12,059 nt of DNA from an uncultured Oscillibacter sp. (GTDB lineage Bacteria > Bacillota > Clostridia > Oscillospirales > Oscillospiraceae): the NCBI GenBank assembly GCA_947245315.1, contig CAMXNV010000049.1, forward strand, positions 1 through 12,059. The letters are read 5' to 3'. The translations under genes and the position numbers were made by a program. The notes under the pieces were generated by a model. It was given only the letters and a program-made list of their open reading frames with translations, ran no database searches and was not told the origin of the DNA. This document shows positions 6,600 through 12,059 of this stretch, piece after piece (within the stretch, counting starts at the first letter, position 1; each line of letters starts with the position of its first letter).

Positions 6600-6608
6600 T
6601 GGTATAAT
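6600..6608 (+). promoter_or_regulatory. Extended -10 promoter of the LysR gene
   Basis: TGG-TATAAT is a perfect extended -10 element. The hexamer 17 bp upstream (TTTCCT) is a poor -35, as is usual for extended -10 promoters. Transcription would begin near 6615, 29 bases before the ATG. Confidence 0.7.
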
Positions 6609-6643
6609 ACGCTCCATCAAACCAACCGGAAGAGGGACCGCGT

Positions 6644-7537
6644 ATGGACATCAAGCAGCTGACGTATTTCATGGCCATCGCCCAGGAGGGCAGCTACTCC
6701 CGGGCGGCGGAGAAGCTGGACGTGTCCCAGCCCGCGCTGTCGATTGCGGTGAAGAAGCTGGAGGAGGAGCTGGGGGTTCCCCTGTTCTACACCTTCGACC
6801 GCCGCCAGCACCCCACCGACGGGGGCCTCCGCCTCCTGGAGGGGGGGCGCCGCCTGATGGACGTGTACCAGCAGACCCTGGAGGAGGTGAAGGCCTCCAC
6901 CAAGCAGAGCGCGGGCTCCTTCACCCTGGGGCTGTCCCCCCTCTTCGGGGCCTGTTTCTTCGGGGACCTGATTCCCAGCTTCTCGGCGGAGTACCCCAAT
7001 ATACACATCCACATGATTGAGGACGGAGCCCACAAGATCAACCAGCGGATCGAGGAGGGCAGCGTGGACCTGGCGGTGACCCTGAAAACGGAGGCCCTCT
7101 CCGCCTTTGGGAGCTGCCACTTCTCCACCCAGAGGAACGTAGCCCTGCTCCACAAGAGCCACCCCCTGGCGGAGGCCGGGACCGTCACCGTGGCCCAGCT
7201 CCGGGAGGACCCCTTTGCCATCTTCAACGAGGACTTCATCCTCCACCGGCAGATACTCTCCGCCTGCCGGGCGGCGGGGTTCCGCCCCCGTATAGCGCTG
7301 CTGAGCTCCCAGTGGGACTTCATGGTGGAGCTGGTGGCCCGGGGCCGGGCCGTGTCCATTTTGCCCAAGCCCGTCCTGGACAAGCACCCGGAGCCCAACA
7401 TCCGCTGCATCCCCCTGACGGACTCCATGAAGTATTGGGACATCGCCCTGGCCTGGAACAAGCAGAAGTACATGCCCCGGGCCTGTGAGCTGTTCCTGGA
7501 CTACGTCCGGAGGAACCTCCCCCCGGATGACCTCTAG
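6644..7537 (+). CDS. LysR-family transcriptional regulator
   Basis: DNA-binding regulator of 297 aa. The winged helix-turn-helix is plain at residues 1-60 (MDIKQLTYFMAIAQEGSYSR, then AAEKLDVSQPALSIAVKKLE). It is followed by the linker helix and a periplasmic-binding-like effector domain from about residue 90, with the usual QLREDPFAIFNEDFILHR segment and an RGRAVSILPKPVL segment near the C-terminus. GAAGAGGGA (6629-6637) lies 6 bases before the ATG at 6644. It is transcribed in the same direction as the genes after it, not divergently as many LysR genes are. The AT-rich region downstream holds dyads that could be its binding sites, so control of the hydrolase operon is a reasonable inference; the ligand is unknown. 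It could instead regulate only itself or distant genes. Confidence 0.92.
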   Translation: MDIKQLTYFMAIAQEGSYSRAAEKLDVSQPALSIAVKKLEEELGVPLFYTFDRRQHPTDGGLRLLEGGRRLMDVYQQTLEEVKASTKQSAGSFTLGLSPLFGACFFGDLIPSFSAEYPNIHIHMIEDGAHKINQRIEEGSVDLAVTLKTEALSAFGSCHFSTQRNVALLHKSHPLAEAGTVTVAQLREDPFAIFNEDFILHRQILSACRAAGFRPRIALLSSQWDFMVELVARGRAVSILPKPVLDKHPEPNIRCIPLTDSMKYWDIALAWNKQKYMPRACELFLDYVRRNLPPDDL

Positions 7538-7555
7538 GAGGAGAGAGCGCCCCCG

Positions 7556-7576
7556 TCCCCGCCTCCCCGGCGGGGA
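7556..7576 (+). terminator. Weak terminator hairpin after the LysR gene
   Basis: TCCCCGCC (7556-7563) pairs perfectly with GGCGGGGA (7569-7576) around TCCCC, 18 bases after the stop. There is no T-run directly after it, so strength is uncertain. Confidence 0.45.
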
Positions 7577-7707
7577 TCACTTCTGTCATAAGTATAAATT
7601 ATATTTATATTAAACTTAATTTTATATTTATAAAATTGTCATTTATCTATAAATTGCCTAAATCTATTTTGTAAATTCATATTATTGAAATTTATTTCTT
7701 GATCCCC
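7577..7707. promoter_or_regulatory. AT-rich island with dyads, possible LysR operator/UP region
   Basis: About 115 bases are almost pure A/T in an otherwise GC-rich window. Dyads: TATAAAT-TAT-ATTTATA (7593-7609), a perfect 20-bp palindrome with arms AATTTTATA/TATAAAATT (7618-7637), and ATTTAT-CT-ATAAAT (7641-7654). The first fits the loose T-N11-A pattern of LysR boxes. Chance palindromes are common in AT-only DNA, so the dyads are weak evidence on their own; position just upstream of a strong promoter makes an UP-element or regulator/nucleoid-protein site plausible. Confidence 0.5.
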
Positions 7708-7713
7708 TATAAT
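7685..7713 (+). promoter_or_regulatory. Near-consensus promoter of the hydrolase operon
   Basis: TTGAAA (7685-7690), 17-bp spacer, TATAAT (7708-7713). Only one base departs from the sigma-A consensus in the two hexamers. The AT-rich upstream DNA would further strengthen it. Predicted start is near 7720, giving a leader of about 84 bases. Confidence 0.85.
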
Positions 7714-7760
7714 AAAAGCATCGAGAGGCTCTCATCCTTCTGCGCGACCCCAAACGACAC

Positions 7761-7779
7761 GAGCCCCCATGAGGGGCTC
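7761..7779 (+). other. Leader hairpin just upstream of the hydrolase ribosome binding site
   Basis: GAGCCCC and GGGGCTC form a perfect 7-bp stem with loop CATGA, 8 bases before the AGAGGAG (7788-7794). It may protect the mRNA 5' end or tune translation. It does not include the ribosome site, and I match it to no known riboswitch. Confidence 0.45.
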
Positions 7780-7803
7780 CGGAACAGAGAGGAGAATGGG
7801 AAG

Positions 7804-9681
7804 ATGCAAACCAAGACCGTATCCGCCGCGGGGCAGGACGCCCGCCGCATGAAGGCCCGCCGGGGCCTGGTCATCGCTCTGGTCCTGTGCCTGCTGAGCA
7901 TGGTGGCCCAGAATCTGCTCCAGACCAATTTCGGAAAGGTGGATATCCAGCAGATCACCACGGTGACGGAGCACGGATACAAGCACACCGCCACCCTGTA
8001 CGTCCCCAAGAACGCCACGCCGGAGACCCCGGCCCCGGCGATCCTCATGGCCCACGGCTCCTGGAAGGCCCGGGAGGTCATGAACGGCTACGCCCTGGAG
8101 CTGTCCCGCCGGGGCTACGTGGTGTACAACTACGATCAGTACGGCATGGGCGACTCGGAGCCCGTGGACTTCCGCAGCGCCGACTCCCGGGACGCCCTCC
8201 ATCTGGTGGCGAAGCTGCCCTACGTGAACCCGGATCAGATCGGCATCACGGGCCACTCCTCCGGCGGCCGGGTGGGCGACATGCTCTGCAAGCAGCTGGA
8301 AGAGGAGGGCAGCGAGCTGCAATTCGCCTCCATCATCCTGGTGGACAATGACCCCTACTATAAAGACTCGGAAGGAAACTATGTCAATAACTACGGCTCG
8401 GTCAACTACGGAGTCGTGGCCTCCCGGTATGACGACTGGTTTTTCAGCATCCAGAACGAGGCCGGAGACTGGGTGGTCCGTCCCCGGGACTACATCCGGG
8501 GGGACAACTGCAAGTCCTTCCTCTCCTTCGGCGGGGATCCGGCGGACTTCCCGGGCACGCCGGAGGCGGGCAAATACTACACCCAGGTGATTGACGGCAA
8601 GGAGGCCACCCGGGTGGTCTATACCCCCGGCGAGATACACTCCTGGGGTTCCCTGTCCCCGGTGTCCATGAAGTACACCGTGGAGTTCTTCCAGAACACC
8701 CTGCCCGCGCCCAATCCCATTCCCGCCTCCGGGTCCCTGGGCTTCTTCAAGGAGTGCGTCTCCTTTGTGGGCGTGGTGGGCCTGGTGATGTTCATGATGT
8801 ATTTCCCCATCGTCCTCCTGGAGACCCGGCTCTTCGCCCCCCTCCGGTCCGAGGAGCTGGTGCCCCCCGCCCCGGCCCCCGGGGATACCAAGGGCAGGCT
8901 CTGGTATTGGGGCGGCCTGATTGCGGGCGCGGTGTTCTCCTACCTGGCCTTCCACTGGTTCATGCGCCCCATCTACAACATGCCGGATGAGAAGCTGCCC
9001 GCCATCCTGCCCCAGACCCAGACCCTGGCCCTGGGCGCCTGGGCCGTGGCCAGCGGAGTCTTCACCCTGGTGCTGCTGTTCATCAACTACCGGACCAACC
9101 TGAAGGCCAAGGGCTTTGACCTGGCGGAGCGGGGCGTGATCCTGCCCCGGGAGAAGCTCGGGAGGACCATCCTCCTGGCGGTGGTGACGGGCTGCGCCAC
9201 GCTTTCCATTGTGTTCTTCGCGGACTACTTCTTCAACACCAACTTCCAGTTCTGGGCCATCATGTTCCGGGCCTTTGACGCGGAAAAGGTGCCCTACATG
9301 CTCTGGGCCCTGCCCCTGTTCCTGATGTTCTACGTGCCCAACTCCATTGCCTGCCAGAGCTTCCGCTACAACGAAATCGGCAAGGGAGGCTGGCTCAATA
9401 CCCTGATCGTGGCCTTCTTCAACGCGGCCTCCATCATCTACATTGAGATCGTGCAGTACAGCGTCTTCGTGGCCACGGGCCAGCCCTTCTGGCACGTGGA
9501 GAGCTTTGACCGCCAGCTGGGCGGCTGGCTGCTGAGCACGGTGGTGGTGATGTTCGTCTCCCCCTGGATTGCCAGGAAGATTTACAAGGAGACCCGGAAC
9601 CCCTACCTGGGCGGCATTCTGAACGCCATCATCGTGGTGGCCACCACGGCGGCCATGACCATTACTTACGTGCCCGTCTGA
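7804..9681 (+). CDS. Membrane-anchored alpha/beta hydrolase fused to a multi-helix membrane domain
   Basis: A 625-aa protein of unusual build. Residues 19-38 form one helix after a Lys/Arg-rich start, so the following domain (about 55-300) should lie outside the cytoplasm. That domain is an alpha/beta hydrolase: oxyanion-region HGSW (84-87), DQYGMGDS (111-118), nucleophile elbow GHSSG (150-154, Ser152), and His279 in GEIHSWGS as likely catalytic His. The acid may be Asp245 or Asp248. From about 315 onward come roughly eight hydrophobic segments (near 318-340, 366-388, 404-427, 455-475, 496-511, 531-555, 574-590, 602-622) that I do not recognise as a named domain. It probably cleaves an ester, amide or peptide at the cell surface; substrate unknown. 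AGAGGAG (7788-7794) supports ATG 7804; the open frame extends upstream to 7699, but that part would begin before the predicted transcription start. Confidence 0.85.
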   Translation: MQTKTVSAAGQDARRMKARRGLVIALVLCLLSMVAQNLLQTNFGKVDIQQITTVTEHGYKHTATLYVPKNATPETPAPAILMAHGSWKAREVMNGYALELSRRGYVVYNYDQYGMGDSEPVDFRSADSRDALHLVAKLPYVNPDQIGITGHSSGGRVGDMLCKQLEEEGSELQFASIILVDNDPYYKDSEGNYVNNYGSVNYGVVASRYDDWFFSIQNEAGDWVVRPRDYIRGDNCKSFLSFGGDPADFPGTPEAGKYYTQVIDGKEATRVVYTPGEIHSWGSLSPVSMKYTVEFFQNTLPAPNPIPASGSLGFFKECVSFVGVVGLVMFMMYFPIVLLETRLFAPLRSEELVPPAPAPGDTKGRLWYWGGLIAGAVFSYLAFHWFMRPIYNMPDEKLPAILPQTQTLALGAWAVASGVFTLVLLFINYRTNLKAKGFDLAERGVILPREKLGRTILLAVVTGCATLSIVFFADYFFNTNFQFWAIMFRAFDAEKVPYMLWALPLFLMFYVPNSIACQSFRYNEIGKGGWLNTLIVAFFNAASIIYIEIVQYSVFVATGQPFWHVESFDRQLGGWLLSTVVVMFVSPWIARKIYKETRNPYLGGILNAIIVVATTAAMTITYVPV

Positions 9682-9694
9682 GAACCCCAAAGAT

Positions 9695-9741
9695 CCGGCA
9701 AGGGCCCGCTGGCGGATGCCGGCGGGCCCGCCCGGCGTTTT
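9695..9741 (+). terminator. Attenuator-like terminator between hydrolase and SDR genes
   Basis: GGGCCCGCTGGC (9702-9713) pairs with GCCGGCGGGCCC (9718-9729) over 12 bp with one T-G wobble and a GGAT loop. CCGG at 9695-9698 and 9732-9735 can add an outer stem, then CG and TTTT (9738-9741). I see no promoter between it and the SDR gene, so partial read-through would supply the downstream genes at a lower level. Confidence 0.65.
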
Positions 9742-9777
9742 CCCCCCACCAAACCAAATCAGAAAGGGAGAGAGACC

Positions 9778-10545
9778 ATGACACAAAAATCCGCACTAAT
9801 CACCGGCGCCGCCTCCGGCATTGGCAAGGCCTGCGCCCAGCGCATGGCCCGGGAGGGCTATGGCGTCGTCATAGCCGACGTAAACCTGCCCGCCGCCGGG
9901 GCCCTGGCGGAGGAGCTCCGTTCCCAGGGCCTGTCAGCCCTGGCGGTCCACATGGACGTGTCCAGCGAGGAGGAAGTGGAGTCCGGCTTCGACCGGATGA
10001 CGGAGGCCTTCGGCGGCTGCGACCTGGTGCTGTCCAACGCGGGCATCCAGATTGTCCACCCCTTTGACGAGTACCCCTTTGCCGACTGGAAGAAGATGAT
10101 GGCCATCCACGCCGACGGGGCCTTCCTGGTGTCCCGGGCGGCCTTCCGCCGGATGAAGGCGGGCGGGGGGCGGATTGTCTTCACCGGCTCCGTCCAGTCC
10201 TTCGTGGGCTCCAAGCTGAAGGAGCCCTATAACTTCGTCAAGCACGGCGTGGCGGGCCTGGCCAAGTCCATCGCCCGGGAGGGGGCCCCCTACGGCATCT
10301 ACGCCTATACCATCTGCCCCAGCTACATCAAGACCCCCCTGGTGGAGAAGCAGATTCCGGAGCAGGCCCGGGACCTGGGCCTCACCGAGGAGGAAGTCGT
10401 GAAGACCATCATGCTCCGGGACACGGTGGACGGGGAGTTCACCACCGTGGAGGACGTGGCGGACGCCCTGGCCTACCTGGCGAGGGACCGGGGGGCCCTG
10501 ACGGGCCAGTCCCTGCGGCTGACCCACGGCTGGGCCATGCAGTGA
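9778..10545 (+). CDS. SDR oxidoreductase of the 3-hydroxybutyrate dehydrogenase family
   Basis: Short-chain dehydrogenase of 255 aa. It has the TGAASGIG cofactor motif (residues 9-16), Asp34 after strand 2 (NAD rather than NADP preference), NAG (87-89), catalytic Ser138, Tyr151 and Lys155. The C-terminal run LVEKQIPEQARDLGLTEEEV (188-207) and the ending HGWAMQ match D-3-hydroxybutyrate dehydrogenases. Of the carboxylate-binding residues known for that enzyme, Gln91, Lys148, Gln192 and Trp252 are kept, while the His of the SAHG motif is Gln140. The catalytic-tetrad Asn is replaced by His111 (AIHADGAF instead of ALNxxxAF). It therefore probably oxidises a D-3-hydroxy acid, perhaps not 3-hydroxybutyrate itself. 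AAGGGAG (9764-9770) lies 7 bases before the ATG; the next gene begins 13 bases after the stop. Confidence 0.9.
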   Translation: MTQKSALITGAASGIGKACAQRMAREGYGVVIADVNLPAAGALAEELRSQGLSALAVHMDVSSEEEVESGFDRMTEAFGGCDLVLSNAGIQIVHPFDEYPFADWKKMMAIHADGAFLVSRAAFRRMKAGGGRIVFTGSVQSFVGSKLKEPYNFVKHGVAGLAKSIAREGAPYGIYAYTICPSYIKTPLVEKQIPEQARDLGLTEEEVVKTIMLRDTVDGEFTTVEDVADALAYLARDRGALTGQSLRLTHGWAMQ

Positions 10546-10558
10546 GGGGGGGACGGCG

Positions 10559-11491
10559 ATGGAACGGATTGCGGTGTACGGCTCCGGGGTCATCGGCTCC
10601 GCCCAGGCCACTCTGGTCATCGGCCACGGCCTCCCCTGCACGGTGATCGGGCACTCCCAGGCGGGCCTGGCCCGCTGCCGCCGGGCCGTGGAGGAGAACT
10701 GGGACGATCTCATTGCCCACGGCCTGGTCACGGAGGCCAACAAGGCCGCGGCCCTGCGGCTGCTGACTGTCACCAACGACCCCGCCGCCCTGGCGGGCCA
10801 CACCTTTGTCTTCGAGGCCGTCACCGAGGGGGCCGCCGAGAAGCGGGCGGCCTATGAGGCCGTTGCCCGGTACGGGGCCCCGGAGGCGGTGACCGCCTCC
10901 TGTTCCTCCTCCATGGACGGGGAGGACCTGGCGGCCCTGTCCCCCCGGCCGGAGGGCCTGCTCCTGGCCCATCCCTTCCAGCCGGTGCACATGCTGCCCC
11001 TGGTGGAGGTGGTGCGCCACCGCCGGACGGCCCCCTGGGCCCTGGAGCGGACCCTGGCCCTGCTGGAGACCCTTCACCGCCAGGTGGTTGTGCTGAACCG
11101 GAGCGTGCCCGGCCTGGTGGTGAACCGCCTGGCCCAGGCCCTCTTCCGGGAGTCCCTTTATTTAATTGAAGAGGGAGTCACCACTGCCGGAGACATCGAC
11201 CGGGCGGTGAAGTACGCCGTAGGGATGCGCTACGCCTCCATTGGCCTCCTGGAGTATTTCGACGCCGTGGGCTTTGACCTGGAGAGCACCATAGCCCGGA
11301 ACGTGTACCCTAGCCTCTGCGATGCGAAGCGCCCCCAGCGGACGGTAGAGGCGGGCCTGGCCTCCGGCGAGACGGGCCAGTCGGCGGGGAAGGGCCTGTA
11401 CGACTGGAGCCAAAAAGACGGCGCGGACTTTCGCCTCCGGAAGCAGAGCCCCTATTTTGAGGGTGTAAAGGAGTGGACCCTGCCGGAGTAA
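10559..11491 (+). CDS. 3-hydroxyacyl-CoA dehydrogenase-like / lambda-crystallin-type dehydrogenase
   Basis: NAD(P)-dependent 3-hydroxyacid dehydrogenase of 310 aa: Rossmann domain at 1-180 with GSGVIG (8-13), then the helical dimerisation domain (PGLVVNRL, 184-191; GVTTAGDIDRAVKYAVGMR, 206-224; GKGLYDW, 277-283). Catalytic His138 and Glu150 lie in AHPFQPVHMLPLVEVV. This HPF-P-LVEVV form is closer to L-carnitine or L-gulonate 3-dehydrogenases than to butyryl-CoA enzymes. Two departures: the Asn of the usual HPFNP motif is Gln141, and the acidic residue expected after strand 2 is missing (VIGHSQ, 29-34), which may mean NADP use. The G-rich run right after the SDR stop serves as ribosome site for the ATG at 10559. 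Co-transcription with the SDR is nearly certain. The substrate is inferred only as an L-3-hydroxy acid. Confidence 0.87.
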   Translation: MERIAVYGSGVIGSAQATLVIGHGLPCTVIGHSQAGLARCRRAVEENWDDLIAHGLVTEANKAAALRLLTVTNDPAALAGHTFVFEAVTEGAAEKRAAYEAVARYGAPEAVTASCSSSMDGEDLAALSPRPEGLLLAHPFQPVHMLPLVEVVRHRRTAPWALERTLALLETLHRQVVVLNRSVPGLVVNRLAQALFRESLYLIEEGVTTAGDIDRAVKYAVGMRYASIGLLEYFDAVGFDLESTIARNVYPSLCDAKRPQRTVEAGLASGETGQSAGKGLYDWSQKDGADFRLRKQSPYFEGVKEWTLPE

Positions 11492-11493
11492 GC

Positions 11494-11518
11494 CCCGCCG
11501 CCCGGCGGTCCCTTTCTT
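11494..11518 (+). terminator. Probable terminator after the dehydrogenase operon
   Basis: CCGCC (11495-11499) and GGCGG (11504-11508) pair around GCCC, followed by the T-rich TCCCTTTCTT, directly after the stop codon. The stem is short, so confidence is moderate. Confidence 0.5.
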
Positions 11519-11558
11519 CAAAGCGCCGCCTCTTCGAGGGCCCGCCCCCCCCCAAAAA

Positions 11559-11610
11559 GGCTCCCTCTCTGAGGGAGCTGTCGCCGCCGAAAGGCGGTGA
11601 CTGAGGGAGT
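11559..11610 (+). repeat. Double-hairpin repeat, copy A
   Basis: GGCTCCCTC-TCT-GAGGGAGC forms the first stem; GTCGCCGCC and GGCGGTGAC form the second around GAAA; the unit ends CTGAGGGAGT. The same layout recurs in inverted orientation at 11674-11721. This type of repeat is common between genes in gut Ruminococcaceae/Oscillospiraceae (general knowledge). Confidence 0.8.
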
Positions 11611-11673
11611 TCCCCCGCGGGGCCGTCCCCTCGTCCTTCCGCTGCCCTGGTGCTTGAACCGGCTTGGTGGGAA

Positions 11674-11721
11674 CCCTCTCAGTCTGGCCTCCGGCCAGAC
11701 AGCTCCCCCAAAGGGGGAGCC
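11674..11721 (-). repeat. Double-hairpin repeat, copy B (inverted)
   Basis: Read on the - strand it has the same layout as copy A: first stem GCTCCCCC-TTT-GGGGGAGC, then GTCTGGCC-GGA-GGCCAGAC, then CTGAGAGGGT. The second stem has a different sequence from A but pairs perfectly, so structure is kept while sequence changes. A and B together enclose 63 bases and look like the ends of a small inverted-repeat element. Confidence 0.8.
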
Positions 11722-11790
11722 AAGTGGAGGCGGTGCTTTGCCTTCACCATTTCCAAAGAGGGCAGTCGGTTCCTCCGGCGCCCCCCCTTG

Positions 11791-11809
11791 CCTCTCCCTT
11801 TGGGAGAGG
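11791..11809. repeat. CTCTCCC hairpin, probably a truncated repeat of a third type
   Basis: CCTCTCCC pairs perfectly with GGGAGAGG around TTT and is followed by TGGCGCGG. The repeat D3 begins 11 bases later, and the abrupt junction suggests D3 inserted into or replaced the rest of this unit. Confidence 0.55.
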
Positions 11810-11820
11810 TGGCGCGGCCC

Positions 11821-11936
11821 GGGGCCCCCGCGAAAACCCAGCGAAGCGGTTTTCGTGGGGAGAGGAGGAAGGAATGGAGCGTGTGGAGTCGTCGCCGCAG
11901 GCGGCGACGCAACGGAGCGGAATTTCTTCCGACGAC
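11821..11936 (+). repeat. Dispersed structured repeat, copy D3
   Basis: Same orientation and almost the same length as D2 (155-271). Hairpin 1 is CGAAAACC/GGTTTTCG and hairpin 2 is GTCGTCGCC-GCA-GGCGGCGAC (11888-11908). Compared with D2, three pairs in hairpin 1 and one in hairpin 2 differ, and every change is compensated on the opposite side of the stem. Between the shared ATG and the shared end the two copies differ by one base in length, so no reading frame is conserved. Confidence 0.85.
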
Positions 11937-11992
11937 GCGACGGAGAGGGCTTTTCCCACGGACCCCCCATCCATCGATAGACCACCCTGTAG

Positions 11993-12014
11993 GGAAGGGG
12001 CTCCGTCCCCTTCC
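11993..12014. repeat. GGAAGGGG/CCCCTTCC hairpin near the window end
   Basis: An 8-bp perfect stem around CTCCGT, preceded by CTGTA. It resembles the CTGTAGGG-type palindromes common in intergenic DNA of gut Clostridia (recollection, not checked). It may belong to a feature that continues beyond the window. Confidence 0.45.
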
Positions 12015-12059
12015 GTCCTCCGGGAGTGCCCAGCTTCCGGTAGACGGGGCGGGACAGAG

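Larger units (their letters stand above)
11492..12059. other. Gene-free repeat mosaic at the right end
   Basis: These 568 bases contain repeat A (11559-11610), an inverted copy B (11674-11721), a CTCTCCC hairpin (11791-11809), the dispersed repeat D3 (11821-11936) and a further hairpin (11993-12014). Open frames here run through the palindromes and carry the low-complexity Pro/Arg/Gly content typical of non-coding GC-rich DNA. No RNA gene or promoter was recognised. Confidence 0.75.

Noticed and set aside
6568..6608. Riboswitch or structured leader before the LysR gene
   Set aside because: The bases are explained by a terminator T-run followed at once by an extended -10 promoter; the remaining leader is only about 29 bases.
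7618..7654. AT palindromes as a firm regulator site
   Set aside because: In nearly pure A/T sequence palindromes of this size arise easily by chance, so they are kept only as weak support within the AT-rich region.
7732..9786. Minus-strand open frame (684 codons) opposite the hydrolase
   Set aside because: Shadow of GC-biased codons; low-complexity sequence, no motif, and it overlaps the promoter, attenuator and start of the SDR gene.
11597..11980. Open frames on both strands across the right-end repeats
   Set aside because: They read through palindromes, are Pro/Arg/Gly-rich, and resemble the spurious proteins often predicted from such repeats.

Overview
The window is GC-rich bacterial DNA with GC-biased codon use, AGGAGG-type ribosome binding sites, sigma-A-like promoters and families of short structured repeats. 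Together these suggest a high-GC gut Firmicute, most likely Oscillospiraceae (Flavonifractor/Pseudoflavonifractor/Intestinimonas-like). The placement is inferred from style and gene content, not from a marker gene. All nine convincing genes are on the + strand.

Layout. (1) 1-434: a repeat block in which two copies of a hairpin repeat face each other, then an operator/promoter region with an exact TTACA-N4-TGTAA box like those bound by BceR-type regulators. (2) 435-3183: a BceAB-type ABC transporter (ATPase and 10-helix permease with a large external domain), of the kind that handles cell-wall-active peptide antibiotics. No partner two-component system is in the window. A hairpin terminator follows. 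(3) 3184-3559: non-coding region with a 27-bp interrupted palindrome and a strong TTGACA-N17-TATTAT promoter. (4) 3560-6556: GT4 glycosyltransferase, VTT/DedA-like membrane protein, second GT4 glycosyltransferase. The two GTs resemble the enzymes that add the first and second sugar to diacylglycerol, so this looks like a glycolipid (possibly lipoteichoic acid anchor) locus. (5) 6644-7537: a LysR-type regulator. (6) 7538-7803: a very AT-rich island ending in a near-consensus promoter. (7) 7804-11491: a membrane-anchored alpha/beta hydrolase fused to a multi-helix membrane domain, a 3-hydroxybutyrate-dehydrogenase-like SDR, and a 3-hydroxyacyl-CoA-dehydrogenase/lambda-crystallin-like dehydrogenase. 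(8) 11492-12059: a mosaic of at least four kinds of short hairpin repeat and no convincing gene.

How the parts may work together. The transporter is probably an inducible envelope-stress module. The glycosyltransferase operon builds membrane glycolipids, with the VTT protein a candidate for moving lipid across the membrane. The LysR-hydrolase-SDR-dehydrogenase block reads as a catabolic module: an external esterase-like domain could release a beta-hydroxy acid that two dehydrogenases of opposite expected stereospecificity then oxidise or epimerise. The last point is inference.

The strongest unexplained signal is the repeat family at both ends. Three copies keep the same hairpins while stem bases change in compensating pairs, which points to selection on structure rather than on an encoded peptide.
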